11,088 nucleotides of DNA from Rhizobiales bacterium UBA697 (lineage in GTDB: Bacteria; Pseudomonadota; Alphaproteobacteria; Rhizobiales; Ancalomicrobiaceae): NCBI GenBank assembly GCA_002298965.1, contig DBMN01000289.1:1-11088 (forward strand), read 5' to 3'. A model generated the notes under the pieces. The model saw nothing but the letters and a program-made list of their open reading frames with translations, did not search any database and was not told the DNA's origin. Positions 1 to 7,282 of the stretch are shown here, piece after piece. Every line of letters begins with the position of its first letter. The first letter of the stretch is position 1. A program made the position numbers and the translations under genes.

Positions 1-87
1 CCCCGGCCCGCCGATGATCCGCACCTCGCCCGCCGAGGCCTGCGGCGCCGCGGCGAGGAGGACGAGGAGGGCGAGGGCCCCCCTCAT
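1..87 (-). CDS. Secreted protein, N-terminus only (cut by window edge)
   Basis: Reading leftwards from the ATG at 87-85, 29 codons are visible before the window ends. They encode a textbook Sec signal peptide: Met-Arg, a run of Leu/Ala/Val, then a likely signal peptidase I site after Ala-Ser-Ala (about residues 17-19), followed by a mature start GEVRIIGGPG. The product is therefore probably exported to the periplasm or beyond. The start ATG overlaps the stop of the upstream regulator gene as ATGA (84-87), so the two are probably cotranscribed and translationally coupled. Too little of the mature protein is present to name a family. A small secreted nuclease or other periplasmic enzyme would fit but is a guess. 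Confidence 0.6.
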   Translation of the reverse strand, partial: MRGALALLVLLAAAPQASAGEVRIIGGPG

Positions 88-659
88 TGGCTCGCCCACA
101 GGATGCGCGCCAGGCCGGCGATGCGGCCGGCGGCGAGCACTTCTGCGTCGCCGCCGACGATCGGGGCGAAGGCGAGGCCGTCCTCGGCGTGGCCGGCGAA
201 GACCCGCGCCACCGGCGGGCCGCGGTCGATCCTGAGCACGACGCGGTCGCCGGGTCGGATCGGCTCGCCGTCGGAGACGATCAGCACGTCGCCCGCCCGG
301 TAGAGCGGCAGCATGGCGTCGTCGGCGACGCGCAGCGCCGAACGGCCGAGGGGCTCGGTCGCGAGCATCGGCCCCGCCTCCTCGGCGAAGCCGGCGGCCT
401 CGTTCGACCGGATCGTCTCGCCGTCGATCAGGTGGACCAGCTCCCACAGCGGCGATCCGGTCGCCGTCAGGATCTTGGCGATCGACTCGGTCGAGGGCCA
501 ACGCGGCCGCCCGTCGGCGGTGAAACGCTTGGAGCGGTTGAAGGCGGTGGCGTCGAGGCCGGCGCGCCGGGCGAGGCCCGACGGGCTCAGGCCGTGCCGC
601 GCGGCGATCGCGTCGATCGCCGCCCAAAGCCGTTCGTGTCTGGTCCTGGACCGTTCCAT
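84..659 (-). CDS. XRE-type HTH / S24 (LexA-like) regulator with substituted protease dyad
   Basis: A repressor-like protein of about 191 residues. Numbered from the ATG, an N-terminal helix-turn-helix lies near residues 22-45 (SPSGLARRAGLDATAFNRSK), followed by a linker and an S24/LexA-type C-terminal fold near residues 105-190 with the motif DDAMLPLYRAGD and later GDRVVL. In active family members the first motif reads D-S-M and a later lysine follows as M-A-K. Here these are Ala (residue 115) and Arg (residue 152, in PVARVF), so self-cleavage looks impossible and the domain probably only dimerises or senses. An upstream in-frame GTG (683-681) would add 8 residues. I chose the ATG at 659 because GGAGAG sits 5-6 bases before it, while the GTG has no ribosome binding site. 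The stop overlaps the next gene by 4 bases. Target genes are unknown. Confidence 0.8.
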   Translation of the reverse strand: MERSRTRHERLWAAIDAIAARHGLSPSGLARRAGLDATAFNRSKRFTADGRPRWPSTESIAKILTATGSPLWELVHLIDGETIRSNEAAGFAEEAGPMLATEPLGRSALRVADDAMLPLYRAGDVLIVSDGEPIRPGDRVVLRIDRGPPVARVFAGHAEDGLAFAPIVGGDAEVLAAGRIAGLARILWASQ

Positions 660-708
660 CGGTCTCTCCGCCTCTTTTTCCACCGCGCACCGAACGGGAG
701 CGCCATCA

Positions 709-737
709 TTGACCGATTCGCATGCTCCGCCGATAGA
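709..737 (+). promoter_or_regulatory. Candidate sigma70-type promoter for DUF952-pyrD
   Basis: TTGACC (709-714), a 17-base spacer, then GATAGA (732-737) resembles a -35/-10 pair pointing towards the DUF952-pyrD genes, about 150 bases upstream of their first start codon. The -35 matches consensus at five of six positions and the -10 at three of six. The 660-887 gap separates two divergent genes and is the most AT-containing stretch of the left part, so it must hold promoters both ways. I see no convincing promoter on the opposite strand and no clear operator palindrome. Confidence 0.3.
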
Positions 738-887
738 GAGTAATCAATCGCAGGTTGAAGTCCCTCCCGTCTCCCCTCGGGTGTGGCGACTTGCGGCGGC
801 GGCGCGTGGCGACTAGGGTCCGCCTCGCCCGTTCCACGGCTCCGGCGATGCCGCCGCGGTGCCCGACGGCAGCGAGGATGGCGCCCG

Positions 888-1232
888 ATGCCCACGCTCT
901 ACAAGATCACCGGACGCGACGAATGGGCCGAGGCCATGGCCCGCGGCGTCTTCGCCGGCGCTCCCGTCGATCGCGCCGACGGTTTCATCCATTTCTCGAC
1001 CGCCGCGCAGGTCGCCGAGACGGCGGCGCGCCATTTCGCCGGCCGCACCGATCTCCTCCTCGTGGCGCTCGCCGACACCCCCTTCGGCGCCGCGCTGAAG
1101 TGGGAGCCGTCGCGCGGCGGCGCGCTCTTCCCCCATCTCTACGGCACCTTCGCGCCGAGCGACGCGCTGCGGGTCGTCGACCTGCCGCTCGGCCCCGACG
1201 GCCGCCACCTCTTCCCGGAGCTCGAACCGTGA
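888..1232 (+). CDS. DUF952 family protein
   Basis: A 114-residue cytosolic protein with no signal peptide or membrane segment. It shows the DUF952 hallmarks: LYKI near the N-terminus (residues 4-7), DGFIHFST (31-38), and the long conserved stretch KWEPSRGGALFPHLYG (71-86). I recall the family being grouped with ADP-ribosyltransferase-like folds, but no activity is established and none is claimed here. The ATG at 888 is preceded by GAGGA about 9 bases away. Longer upstream frames lack family similarity. The stop overlaps the pyrD start as GTGA (1229-1232), so the two genes are almost certainly in one operon and translationally coupled. Confidence 0.85.
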   Translation: MPTLYKITGRDEWAEAMARGVFAGAPVDRADGFIHFSTAAQVAETAARHFAGRTDLLLVALADTPFGAALKWEPSRGGALFPHLYGTFAPSDALRVVDLPLGPDGRHLFPELEP

Positions 1233-2326
1233 TCGACCTCTACGGCCTCGCCCGTCCCTTCGTCTTCCGCCTCGATCCCGAGATCGCCCACACGCTGACC
1301 ATCAAGGCGCTGGCGACCGGCGTCGTGCCGAAATGCAACCGTCCGGCCGATCTGCGGCTCGAGACCCGGCTGTGGGATCTCGCCTTCCCCAATCCGGTCG
1401 GCATCGCCGCCGGTCTCGACAAGAACGCCGAGGCCCCCGACGGCCTGCTGGCGCTCGGCTACGGCGCCGTCGAGGTCGGCACGGTGACGCCGCTTCCCCA
1501 GCCCGGCAACCCCAAGCCGCGGCTCTTCCGCCTCGTCGAGGACCGCGCGGTGGTCAACCGCTTCGGCTTCAACAACGAGGGCCACGCCGCCATGCGCGCG
1601 CGGCTGATGCGTCGCCGCGGCCGCGGCGGCCTCGTCGGCGTAAACATCGGCGCCAACAAGGAGAGCCCGGACCGCATCGCCGACTATGTCGCCGGCATCC
1701 GCGCCTTCGCCGATCTCGCCTCGTGGTTCACGGTCAACGTCTCCTCGCCCAACACGCCGGGCCTGCGCGATCTCCAGGCGAAGGACCAGCTCGACGATCT
1801 GCTCGGCCGCGTCGTCGCCGCCCGCGACGAGATCGCCGCGACCGGCGCCCGCCGCGTGCCGGTGCTGCTCAAGATCGCCCCGGACATGACGCAGGAGGGT
1901 CTCGCCGACGTCGCCGAAGTGGCGCTCGCCCGTGCCGTCGACGGTCTCGTCGTCTCCAACACCACGCTCGACCGCAAGGGCCTGCGTTCGGCCCAGTCGG
2001 CCGAGACCGGCGGCATGTCCGGCCGGCCGCTGTTCCATCGCTCGACGGTGATGCTCGCCCGCATGCGCAAACTCGTCGGCCCGGATCTGCCGATCGTCGG
2101 CGTCGGCGGCATCGATTCGCCCGAGACCGCGATCGAGAAGATCGCCGCCGGCGCCAATCTCGTGCAGGTCTATTCCGGCCTCGTCTACGAGGGGCCGCAG
2201 CTGGTCGAGCGCATCCTCGCCGGCCTCTCGGCCCATCTGACCCGCGCCGGGTTGAAGCGCCTCTCCGACCTCGTCGGCACCCGCACCGACGACTGGGCGG
2301 CGCGCGACCCGGACGCCGGCCGATGA
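1229..2326 (+). CDS. pyrD: Dihydroorotate dehydrogenase (quinone), class 2
   Basis: A 365-residue enzyme that oxidises dihydroorotate to orotate in pyrimidine synthesis, passing electrons through FMN to membrane quinone. Class 2 is shown by the N-terminal extension (residues 1-45, the quinone-tunnel and membrane-association part) and by the serine-type catalytic stretch NVSSPNTPGLR (170-180). FMN and substrate motifs visible in order are NPVGIAAGLDKNAE (55-68), VEVGTVTPLPQPGNPKPR (81-98), NRFGFNNEG (110-118), GVNIGANK (137-144), LKIAPD (214-219), VVSNTT (241-246), GGMSGRPL (261-268) and VGVGGI (290-295). Length is normal for the family. The start is a GTG overlapping the DUF952 stop, with GGAG 8 bases upstream, and gives the expected MIDLYGLARPF beginning. 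No key residue is missing. Confidence 0.97.
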   Translation: MIDLYGLARPFVFRLDPEIAHTLTIKALATGVVPKCNRPADLRLETRLWDLAFPNPVGIAAGLDKNAEAPDGLLALGYGAVEVGTVTPLPQPGNPKPRLFRLVEDRAVVNRFGFNNEGHAAMRARLMRRRGRGGLVGVNIGANKESPDRIADYVAGIRAFADLASWFTVNVSSPNTPGLRDLQAKDQLDDLLGRVVAARDEIAATGARRVPVLLKIAPDMTQEGLADVAEVALARAVDGLVVSNTTLDRKGLRSAQSAETGGMSGRPLFHRSTVMLARMRKLVGPDLPIVGVGGIDSPETAIEKIAAGANLVQVYSGLVYEGPQLVERILAGLSAHLTRAGLKRLSDLVGTRTDDWAARDPDAGR

Positions 2327-2427
2327 GGTCGCCCGGGGGCCGGCTTCGTGTCACCATGACGACGGATTCGCTGCGTATTCCGATGCGCACGCAAGTCCGT
2401 CCGCTCCATCCCGCCCGCCCGGTGTGA
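2323..2427 (+). CDS. Possible 34-residue coupling or leader ORF
   Basis: A short frame starts at an ATG that overlaps the pyrD stop as ATGA and ends three bases before the permease ATG, filling the 104-base gap exactly. The peptide is Arg/Pro-rich with no recognisable domain or signal; an internal ATG at 2356 would give a 23-residue version. Neither start has a clear ribosome binding site. The fit between the two neighbours suggests translation may continue from pyrD to the permease, or that the peptide is a leader. In DNA this GC-rich, open frames of this size are common by chance, so this is weak. No terminator hairpin is obvious in the gap. Confidence 0.2.
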   Translation: MRSPGGRLRVTMTTDSLRIPMRTQVRPLHPARPV

Positions 2428-2430
2428 CCG

Positions 2431-3363
2431 ATGCTGCTCTACCTGCCCGTCGCCGAATGGCCCGTGAACATGTTCATGATCTTCGGCGTCGGCGCGGCGG
2501 TGGGGTTCATCTCGGGCATGTTCGGCGTCGGCGGCGGCTTCCTGCTGACGCCGCTCCTCGTCTTCTCCGGCATCTCGCCGGCGGTGGCGGTCGCCTCGGT
2601 CTCGGCCCAGGTCGCGGCCTCTTCCGCCTCGGCCGCGCTCGGCTACTGGCGGCGCAAGTCGATCGACTGGAAACTCGCCACCTGGCTGCTCCTGTCGGGC
2701 ATGGTGGGATCGACCATCGGCGTCGTCGTCTTCTCGGCCCTGCGCGGCATCGGCCAGCTCGATCTGGTGATCGCCCTCTGCTACGTCGTGCTGCTCGGCT
2801 TCATCGGCGCCTTCACCACGCGTGAGGCGATCGGCACCATCCTCGCCAATCGCGGCCCGGTTCCGCCGCCGCCGCCGGTGCGTCGGCCCGACGGCTGGAT
2901 GCAGTCGCTGCCGCTCAAGGTGGTCTTCCCGCGCTCGCGGCTGGTGGTCTCGGCCATCCCGGTGGTGGCGCTCGGCGTGATCGTCGGCTTCTTCGGCACG
3001 CTGCTCGGCATCGGTGGCGGCTTCATGATCGTGCCGGCGCTGATCTACCTGCTCAAGGTGCCGACCTCGATCGTGGTGGGCACCTCGCTCGTCCAGATGG
3101 GCGCGACCATGGTCTTCGCCACCTTCCTGCAGGCGGCGACCAACCGCACGGTCGACATCGTGCTGGCCTTCCTGTTGATGGTCGGCGGCGTCATCGGCGC
3201 CCAGTTCGGCCAGCAGATCGGCCAGCGCCTGCGCGGCGAACAGCTGCGCGCCCTGCTCGGCCTCCTGATCCTGGCGGTCGGCATCCGCTTCGCCGTCGAA
3301 CTGGTGCTGCCGCCCGCCGATCCCTACACGCTGCGCGTCATCCTCGGGGGAGCGACGCCATGA
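2431..3363 (+). CDS. TauE/SafE (TSUP) family membrane permease
   Basis: A 310-residue inner-membrane protein of the TSUP group, whose characterised members move sulfite, sulfoacetate or related anions; the substrate here is unknown. The two-repeat architecture is visible: GFISGMFGVGGGFLLTPLL (residues 25-43) is echoed by GFFGTLLGIGGGFMIVPAL (186-204), each the glycine-rich half-signature of the family. About eight hydrophobic segments are present. A proline-rich cytoplasmic loop (about 143-170, with six consecutive prolines around 144-149) joins the halves. The ATG at 2431 lacks a clear ribosome binding site, but MLLYLPVAEWPVN matches the usual start of this subfamily as I remember it. The stop overlaps the next gene as ATGA (3360-3363), implying the two products are made together. 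Confidence 0.9.
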   Translation: MLLYLPVAEWPVNMFMIFGVGAAVGFISGMFGVGGGFLLTPLLVFSGISPAVAVASVSAQVAASSASAALGYWRRKSIDWKLATWLLLSGMVGSTIGVVVFSALRGIGQLDLVIALCYVVLLGFIGAFTTREAIGTILANRGPVPPPPPVRRPDGWMQSLPLKVVFPRSRLVVSAIPVVALGVIVGFFGTLLGIGGGFMIVPALIYLLKVPTSIVVGTSLVQMGATMVFATFLQAATNRTVDIVLAFLLMVGGVIGAQFGQQIGQRLRGEQLRALLGLLILAVGIRFAVELVLPPADPYTLRVILGGATP

Positions 3364-4154
3364 CGGGGGGATCGCCGCGCCGCCGCGCCGCCGTGCTCGG
3401 GCTCCTCGCGCTCGCAGCGATGGCCTTCGCGCCTCCCGCGGCGGCGGAGGCGCTGGTCTTCGAACCCTCGACCCGCCAGGTCGAGATCACCTCGAACTTC
3501 TCCGGCACGACGCTGACCGTCTTCGGCACCATCGAACGCGACGCCGCGACCGTCGGCCGTTCGGCGGGCTGGGAACTGGCGGTGACGCTGGTCGGGCCGA
3601 ACCGCACGCTGGTCACCCGCCGCAAGGAACGCACCCTCGGCATCTGGATCAACCGCGAGGGCCGCACCTATGTCGCGCCCTCCTACTACGCGGTGGCCAC
3701 CACCCGGCCGATCGCCGAACTGGCGACGCCGGAGGCGCTGAAGGGCGCGCAGGTCGGTCTCGATGCGCTGATCCTGCCGGAGTCGATCCCCGGCGGCGTC
3801 GAGATCATGGCCGGCTCGCGCGACTTCCGCGAGGCCTTCCTCCGCCTCCAGCGCACCGCCGGGCACTATGCCGAATATCCCGGCGGTATCCGCCGGATGG
3901 GCACGAGCCTGTGGGCGACCACCCTGCCGATCCCCGCCGACGTGCCGGTCGGCGCCTATCGCGTCCGGGCGATCCTCTTCGCCGACGGTGGTCAGATCGC
4001 CGAGGGCGAGACGGCGATCGAGGTCGCCAAGAGCGGTTTCGAGAGCACGGTCGCCGATCTCGCCGCCCACCGTCCGGTGCTCTACGGCATCGCCTCGGTG
4101 CTGATCGCGCTCCTCACCGGCTGGCTCGGCGGGGTTCTCTTCCGCCGCGACTGA
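3360..4154 (+). CDS. TIGR02186-type exported protein, C-terminal membrane anchor
   Basis: 264 residues. An N-terminal signal peptide (Arg-rich start, hydrophobic 11-24, likely cleavage after Ala-Ala-Ala at 27-29) leads into a beta-rich periplasmic domain (about 30-235). A single C-terminal transmembrane helix (about 241-260) follows, ending in Phe-Arg-Arg-Asp, so the bulk should sit in the periplasm anchored at its C-terminus. I recognise the conserved hypothetical family TIGR02186, known for sitting beside TauE/SafE permeases in alphaproteobacteria; no biochemical role is established. GGGGGAG lies about 7 bases before the ATG, which also overlaps the permease stop. The close coupling suggests it is an accessory or substrate-handling subunit of the permease. 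Its last 41 bases overlap the convergent phosphoesterase gene. Confidence 0.82.
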   Translation: MTGGSPRRRAAVLGLLALAAMAFAPPAAAEALVFEPSTRQVEITSNFSGTTLTVFGTIERDAATVGRSAGWELAVTLVGPNRTLVTRRKERTLGIWINREGRTYVAPSYYAVATTRPIAELATPEALKGAQVGLDALILPESIPGGVEIMAGSRDFREAFLRLQRTAGHYAEYPGGIRRMGTSLWATTLPIPADVPVGAYRVRAILFADGGQIAEGETAIEVAKSGFESTVADLAAHRPVLYGIASVLIALLTGWLGGVLFRRD

Positions 4155-4869
4155 CGCCGAGGCCGACCACCGATCGCGCCGGCATGGCGTGGACACGGCC
4201 CTCGCCGAGGAGATGGACGACGAGGTTCGCCCGTTCGAACAGTCCGGTGAAGGCGCGTGAGGCGACGTCGAGCCCGCCGGCGAGGCTGCCGTAGGCCGGC
4301 AGGATCAACCGCCGCCCGTCGCCGGCGAAACAATGCCGCCGTACCGTGCCGCTCGCCACCTTCACCCGTGCCGCCGGATGGAGATGGCCGGCGAGTTCGC
4401 CGGCGGAAGCCGGATCCGCGCCCGGCCGCGGCTCGTGGCGGAAGACGAGGGCGCCCATCGCCAGTTCGGCGACCCGTTCGCCGCCGATCGCGCCGACCAG
4501 TGCCGCGTCGTGATTGCCGTCGACCCACAGCCATTCGCGGCCCGCCTGCAACGCCGAGAGCCGCGCCCGCGCCCCCTCTTCGATCCGTTCGACGGCGAAG
4601 GGATCGTGGAAGGCGTCGCCGAGCGAGATCACGCGGGCGGGGGCGAGGGCCGCGACGTCGGCCTCGAGCCGGGCGAGTGTCGCGTGGGTGTCGAAGGGCG
4701 GCAGCAGCGAGCCGCGTCGGGCGAAGGACGAGGCCTTCTCGAAATGCAGATCGGCGACGACGAGCGTCCGCGTGGCCGCCCACCACGCCGCGCCCGAGGG
4801 CAGGCCGACGAGCACCTCGCCCGCGACCTCGATCCGGCTGCCGCCGAAGGGCTCCGCCGCGCCCGTCAT
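4114..4869 (-). CDS. pdeM: Ligase-associated DNA damage response phosphoesterase PdeM
   Basis: A 251-residue calcineurin-type metallophosphoesterase. Metal-binding motifs appear in the usual order: VVADLHFEK (37-45, Asp40 and His42), GDAFHD (84-89), GNHD (118-121), a later His145 in FRHEP, and GHLHP (161-165). This family (TIGR04123) accompanies an ATP-dependent DNA ligase, a DEXH helicase and an exonuclease in a bacterial DNA-damage set; it is proposed to act on nucleic-acid ends. The ATG at 4869-4867 overlaps the helicase stop as ATGA, confirming operon order helicase then pdeM. The C-terminal ~20 residues are Arg/Gly-rich and overlap the convergent TIGR02186-type gene by 41 bases, so the true functional end may be earlier. 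All catalytic motifs are intact. Confidence 0.9.
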   Translation of the reverse strand: MTGAAEPFGGSRIEVAGEVLVGLPSGAAWWAATRTLVVADLHFEKASSFARRGSLLPPFDTHATLARLEADVAALAPARVISLGDAFHDPFAVERIEEGARARLSALQAGREWLWVDGNHDAALVGAIGGERVAELAMGALVFRHEPRPGADPASAGELAGHLHPAARVKVASGTVRRHCFAGDGRRLILPAYGSLAGGLDVASRAFTGLFERANLVVHLLGEGRVHAMPARSVVGLGVSRGGREPRRASR

Positions 4870-6767
4870 TCCGTCGCCTCCCGCATCAGCGCTTCCGCCG
4901 CTTCCGCCAACATGTCCTCGCCCGCCGACCCCGGCACCGGCTCGCGGCCGATCTCCGAGAGGACCGGCACCGCGAGCGGCGAGATCCGGTCCAGCCGCAC
5001 GTGCCGCACCTTGCCCGCCACCCGCGCCAGCATGTCGGCCAGACGCCGGACGTCGAGCAGCCCGTGGGCCGCGTCGGCGCGAGTCGCTTCGATCAGGAAG
5101 TGGTCGGGCTCGTGCGCGCGCAACACGTCGAAGACGAGATCGGTCGAGGCGGTCATCTGCCGCCCGCTCTTCTCCTTGCCCGGATGACGGCGTTCGACGA
5201 GGCCGGCGATGATCGCGCAGTTGCGGAAGGTCCGCTTCAGCATCATCGATTCGCCGAGCCAGGCCTCGAGATCGTCGCCGAGCATGTCCTCGTCGAAGAG
5301 TTCGGCGAGCGACGGGCGACGTCGTTCGAAGGCTTGGCCGAGATCGACCGCGGCCCAGACGCTCAGGCAATAGTCGTTGGCGACGAAGCCCATGGGGCGC
5401 AGCCCGGCCCGCTCCATCCGCCGCGTCAGCAGCATGCCGAGCGTCTGGTGGGCGAGGCGGCCCTCGAAGGCGTAGACCACCATGTGGAATCGGTCGCCGT
5501 GCGGGAAGGTCTCGACCATCAGCTCGGTCTTCGACGGCAGACGCGAATGCTCGCGCTGCAGCTCGAGCCAGTTGCGGACCTGCTCGGGCAGGGCGCCCCA
5601 GTGGCCGGGATCGGCGAGGAGCCCACGCACCCGTTCGGCGAGATGGGTCGAGAGCGGGAACTTGCCGCCCCAATAGGACGGGATCTTCGGATCGCGCCCC
5701 TTGGCGCGGGCGACCAGAGCCTCGTTCTCGCGCAGGCCGACGAAACGCAGAACCTCACCGCCGAAGAGGAACGTGTCGCCGGAGGTCAGCGTCTCGAAGA
5801 AATACTCCTCCATCTCGCCCAGGACCTTGCCGCCGAAGCGCGGCATCCGGCCCTTGTCGCCCGAGACGAGGCGGACCTTGACCATCGGCATCTCGACGAT
5901 GGTGCCGACGTTGAGCCGCCATTGCTGCGCCACCTGAGGATTGGCGACGCGCCACAGCCCTTCCTTCGTCCGCCGGATCTTGGCGTAGCGCTCGTAGACG
6001 CGCAGCGCGTAGCCGCCGGTCGCGACGAAATCGACCACCCGGTCGAAGCGTTCGCGCGTGAGCCCGCGATAGGGCAGCGCCGAGGTCACCTCGGCGAAGA
6101 AGGCGTCGTCGGCGAAGGGAGAGGCGACGGCGCGGCCGAGGACGTGCTGGGCGAGCACGTCGAGCGCGCCCGCCCGGATCGCCGGCGTGTCCAGCGTGCC
6201 CTCGGCGTTCGCCTCGCGGGCGGCGAGGCATTCGAGCACCTCGAAGCGGTTGGCGGGCACGAGCAAGGCCCGGCTCGGCTCGTCGAGCCGGTGGTTCGAT
6301 CGGCCGATGCGCTGGGCGAGGCGGCTCGCGCCCTTCGGCGCGCCGACATGGATGACGAGATCGACGTCGCCCCAGTCGATGCCGAGATCGAGCGTCGAGG
6401 TCGCGACGACGGCGTCGAGACCCTTGTCGCCGCCGCCCGCCGCCATGGCGGCTTCCACCCGGCGGCGCTGGGCGACGTCGAGCGAGCCGTGATGCAGCGC
6501 GATGCGCAGCCCCTCGTCGTTCGCCGCCCACAGGTCCTGGAACACCAGTTCCGCCTGGGCGCGGGTGTTGACGAAGACGATCGAGGTCTTGGCCTTGCCG
6601 ATCGCCTCGAGCACCGACGGGATGGCATGGCGGGCGAGGTGACCGGACCACGGGATGCGCACGTCGGGATCGAGGATCTCGACGATCGCCGGCGCGCCGG
6701 GCGGCGCCATCACGAGATCGGCCTCGCGGCGCGGGCCGTCGGGCGCCTGCGCCACCAGCCAGGCGGC
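4866..6767 (-). pseudogene. Ligase-associated DEXH-box (Lhr-type) helicase, C-terminal ~625 residues only
   Basis: This is the 3' part of the long frame 4866-7226. Numbered from that frame's start, it shows the second RecA domain: motif IV-like SIVFVNTRAQAE (215-226), motif V region ATSTLDLGIDWG (275-286), and motif VI QRIGRSNHR (305-313). Winged-helix and Lhr-core domains follow, with a conserved GGEVLRFVGLRE-type stretch near 489-500. Family members (TIGR04121) run about 800-850 residues and begin with a RecA1 domain carrying Walker A and DExH boxes. That whole domain is missing, so this piece cannot hydrolyse ATP. At its 5' end it runs without frameshift into an AraC-type domain around residues 154-160. 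pdeM overlaps its stop, so its own operon context is intact downstream. I read it as an intact gene cut by the sequence junction. Confidence 0.85.
6747..6767. other. Junction of two unrelated sequences
   Basis: On the minus strand this stretch encodes Ala-Ala-Trp-Leu-Val-Ala-Gln. The preceding residues belong clearly to an AraC-type domain (which commonly has a Trp-Leu-Val segment here), and the following ones to an Lhr helicase between its two RecA domains (where I recall a similar Trp-Leu-Val/Ala segment). A short shared sequence at the crossover is what an assembly error or microhomology-driven recombination would leave. Gene content, apparent taxonomic source and codon preference all change at this point. 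Confidence 0.7.
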
Positions 6768-7226
6768 GAGGCCGTGGATCATGCGCAGCAGCCATTCGAA
6801 GGCGAAGACGCGGGCGCTGGCGCCCACCGGCAGCGACGGCTCCTCGCTGATCACCAGCACGGCGGCGCGGCCGCTGCGTTGCAGTTCGACGTCGAGGTCG
6901 AATTGCACCACGCGCAGGTAGCGGGCGATGCGTTCCAGCGCTTCTTCCAGCGTCGCGGCGGAGAGCGCGCCGCGGCAGAGGAACTCGAAGCTGCCGCGCC
7001 GCAGCGGGCGCGAGAACAGCGCGAAACCCTCGTCGTCGAGCGCTTCGTTGATCAGCCGGTAGAGGCTGGCGTAACGCGCCACCGGAATGCGCGCGCCGGC
7101 ATCGTCGAGCAGATGGCTGGCAATTCCCGCGCGGTCGAGCAGGCTGGAAAAGTCTTGTCCATTCCGCGAGATACCGGCCAGCATGCCGGTGACGAAGCCG
7201 ATGGAAACCGTGGTGGGGCTGCTCAT
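6747..7226 (-). pseudogene. AraC-type regulator, N-terminal ligand-binding domain only
   Basis: The first ~155-160 residues of the long frame match the AraC-type arabinose-binding-like domain (PF12625 group). Characteristic stretches are VARYASLYRLINEALDDEGF (49-68), FSRPLRRGSFEFLCR (71-85), LEEALERIARYLR (93-105) and VFAFEWLLRMIHGLAAWLV (140-158). Complete members continue to about 320-340 residues and end in a two-HTH AraC DNA-binding domain; here the frame switches to helicase sequence instead, so the regulator could not bind DNA. The ATG at 7226 has no obvious ribosome binding site and is only four bases from a palindrome that may be its operator. Divergent placement next to icmF suggests the intact regulator would control icmF. 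Leucine codons here are mostly CTG, as in icmF and unlike the helicase part. Confidence 0.78.
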
Positions 7227-7230
7227 GATG

Positions 7231-7250
7231 GCAAATTATGCATAGTTTGC
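7231..7250. promoter_or_regulatory. 20-bp near-perfect palindrome, candidate operator
   Basis: The half-sites GCAAATTATG and CATAGTTTGC are reverse complements at nine of ten positions, centred on 7240/7241. The site is AT-rich in a GC-rich background and lies between the divergent AraC-type frame (start 7226) and icmF (start 7328). A dimeric regulator is the natural ligand, either controlling both genes or repressing the regulator itself, since the site would block its own promoter and start. AraC proteins more often use direct repeats, so a TetR- or GntR-type protein encoded elsewhere is an alternative. Confidence 0.5.
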
Positions 7251-7282
7251 GTCCGCTTGTGCCATGGCGACGCGGGCATCGC

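Noticed and set aside
660..683. GTG start for the S24 regulator giving 8 extra residues
   Set aside because: There is no ribosome binding site upstream of the GTG, while the ATG at 659 follows GGAGAG at suitable spacing.
660..887. LexA/SOS box or operator for the S24 regulator
   Set aside because: I found only weak dyads such as CGATT...AATCG with long spacing, nothing resembling a known box.
1139..2236. A 365-codon minus-strand frame opposite pyrD
   Set aside because: It has no recognisable motif and lies entirely over an unmistakable pyrD; the equal length is coincidence.
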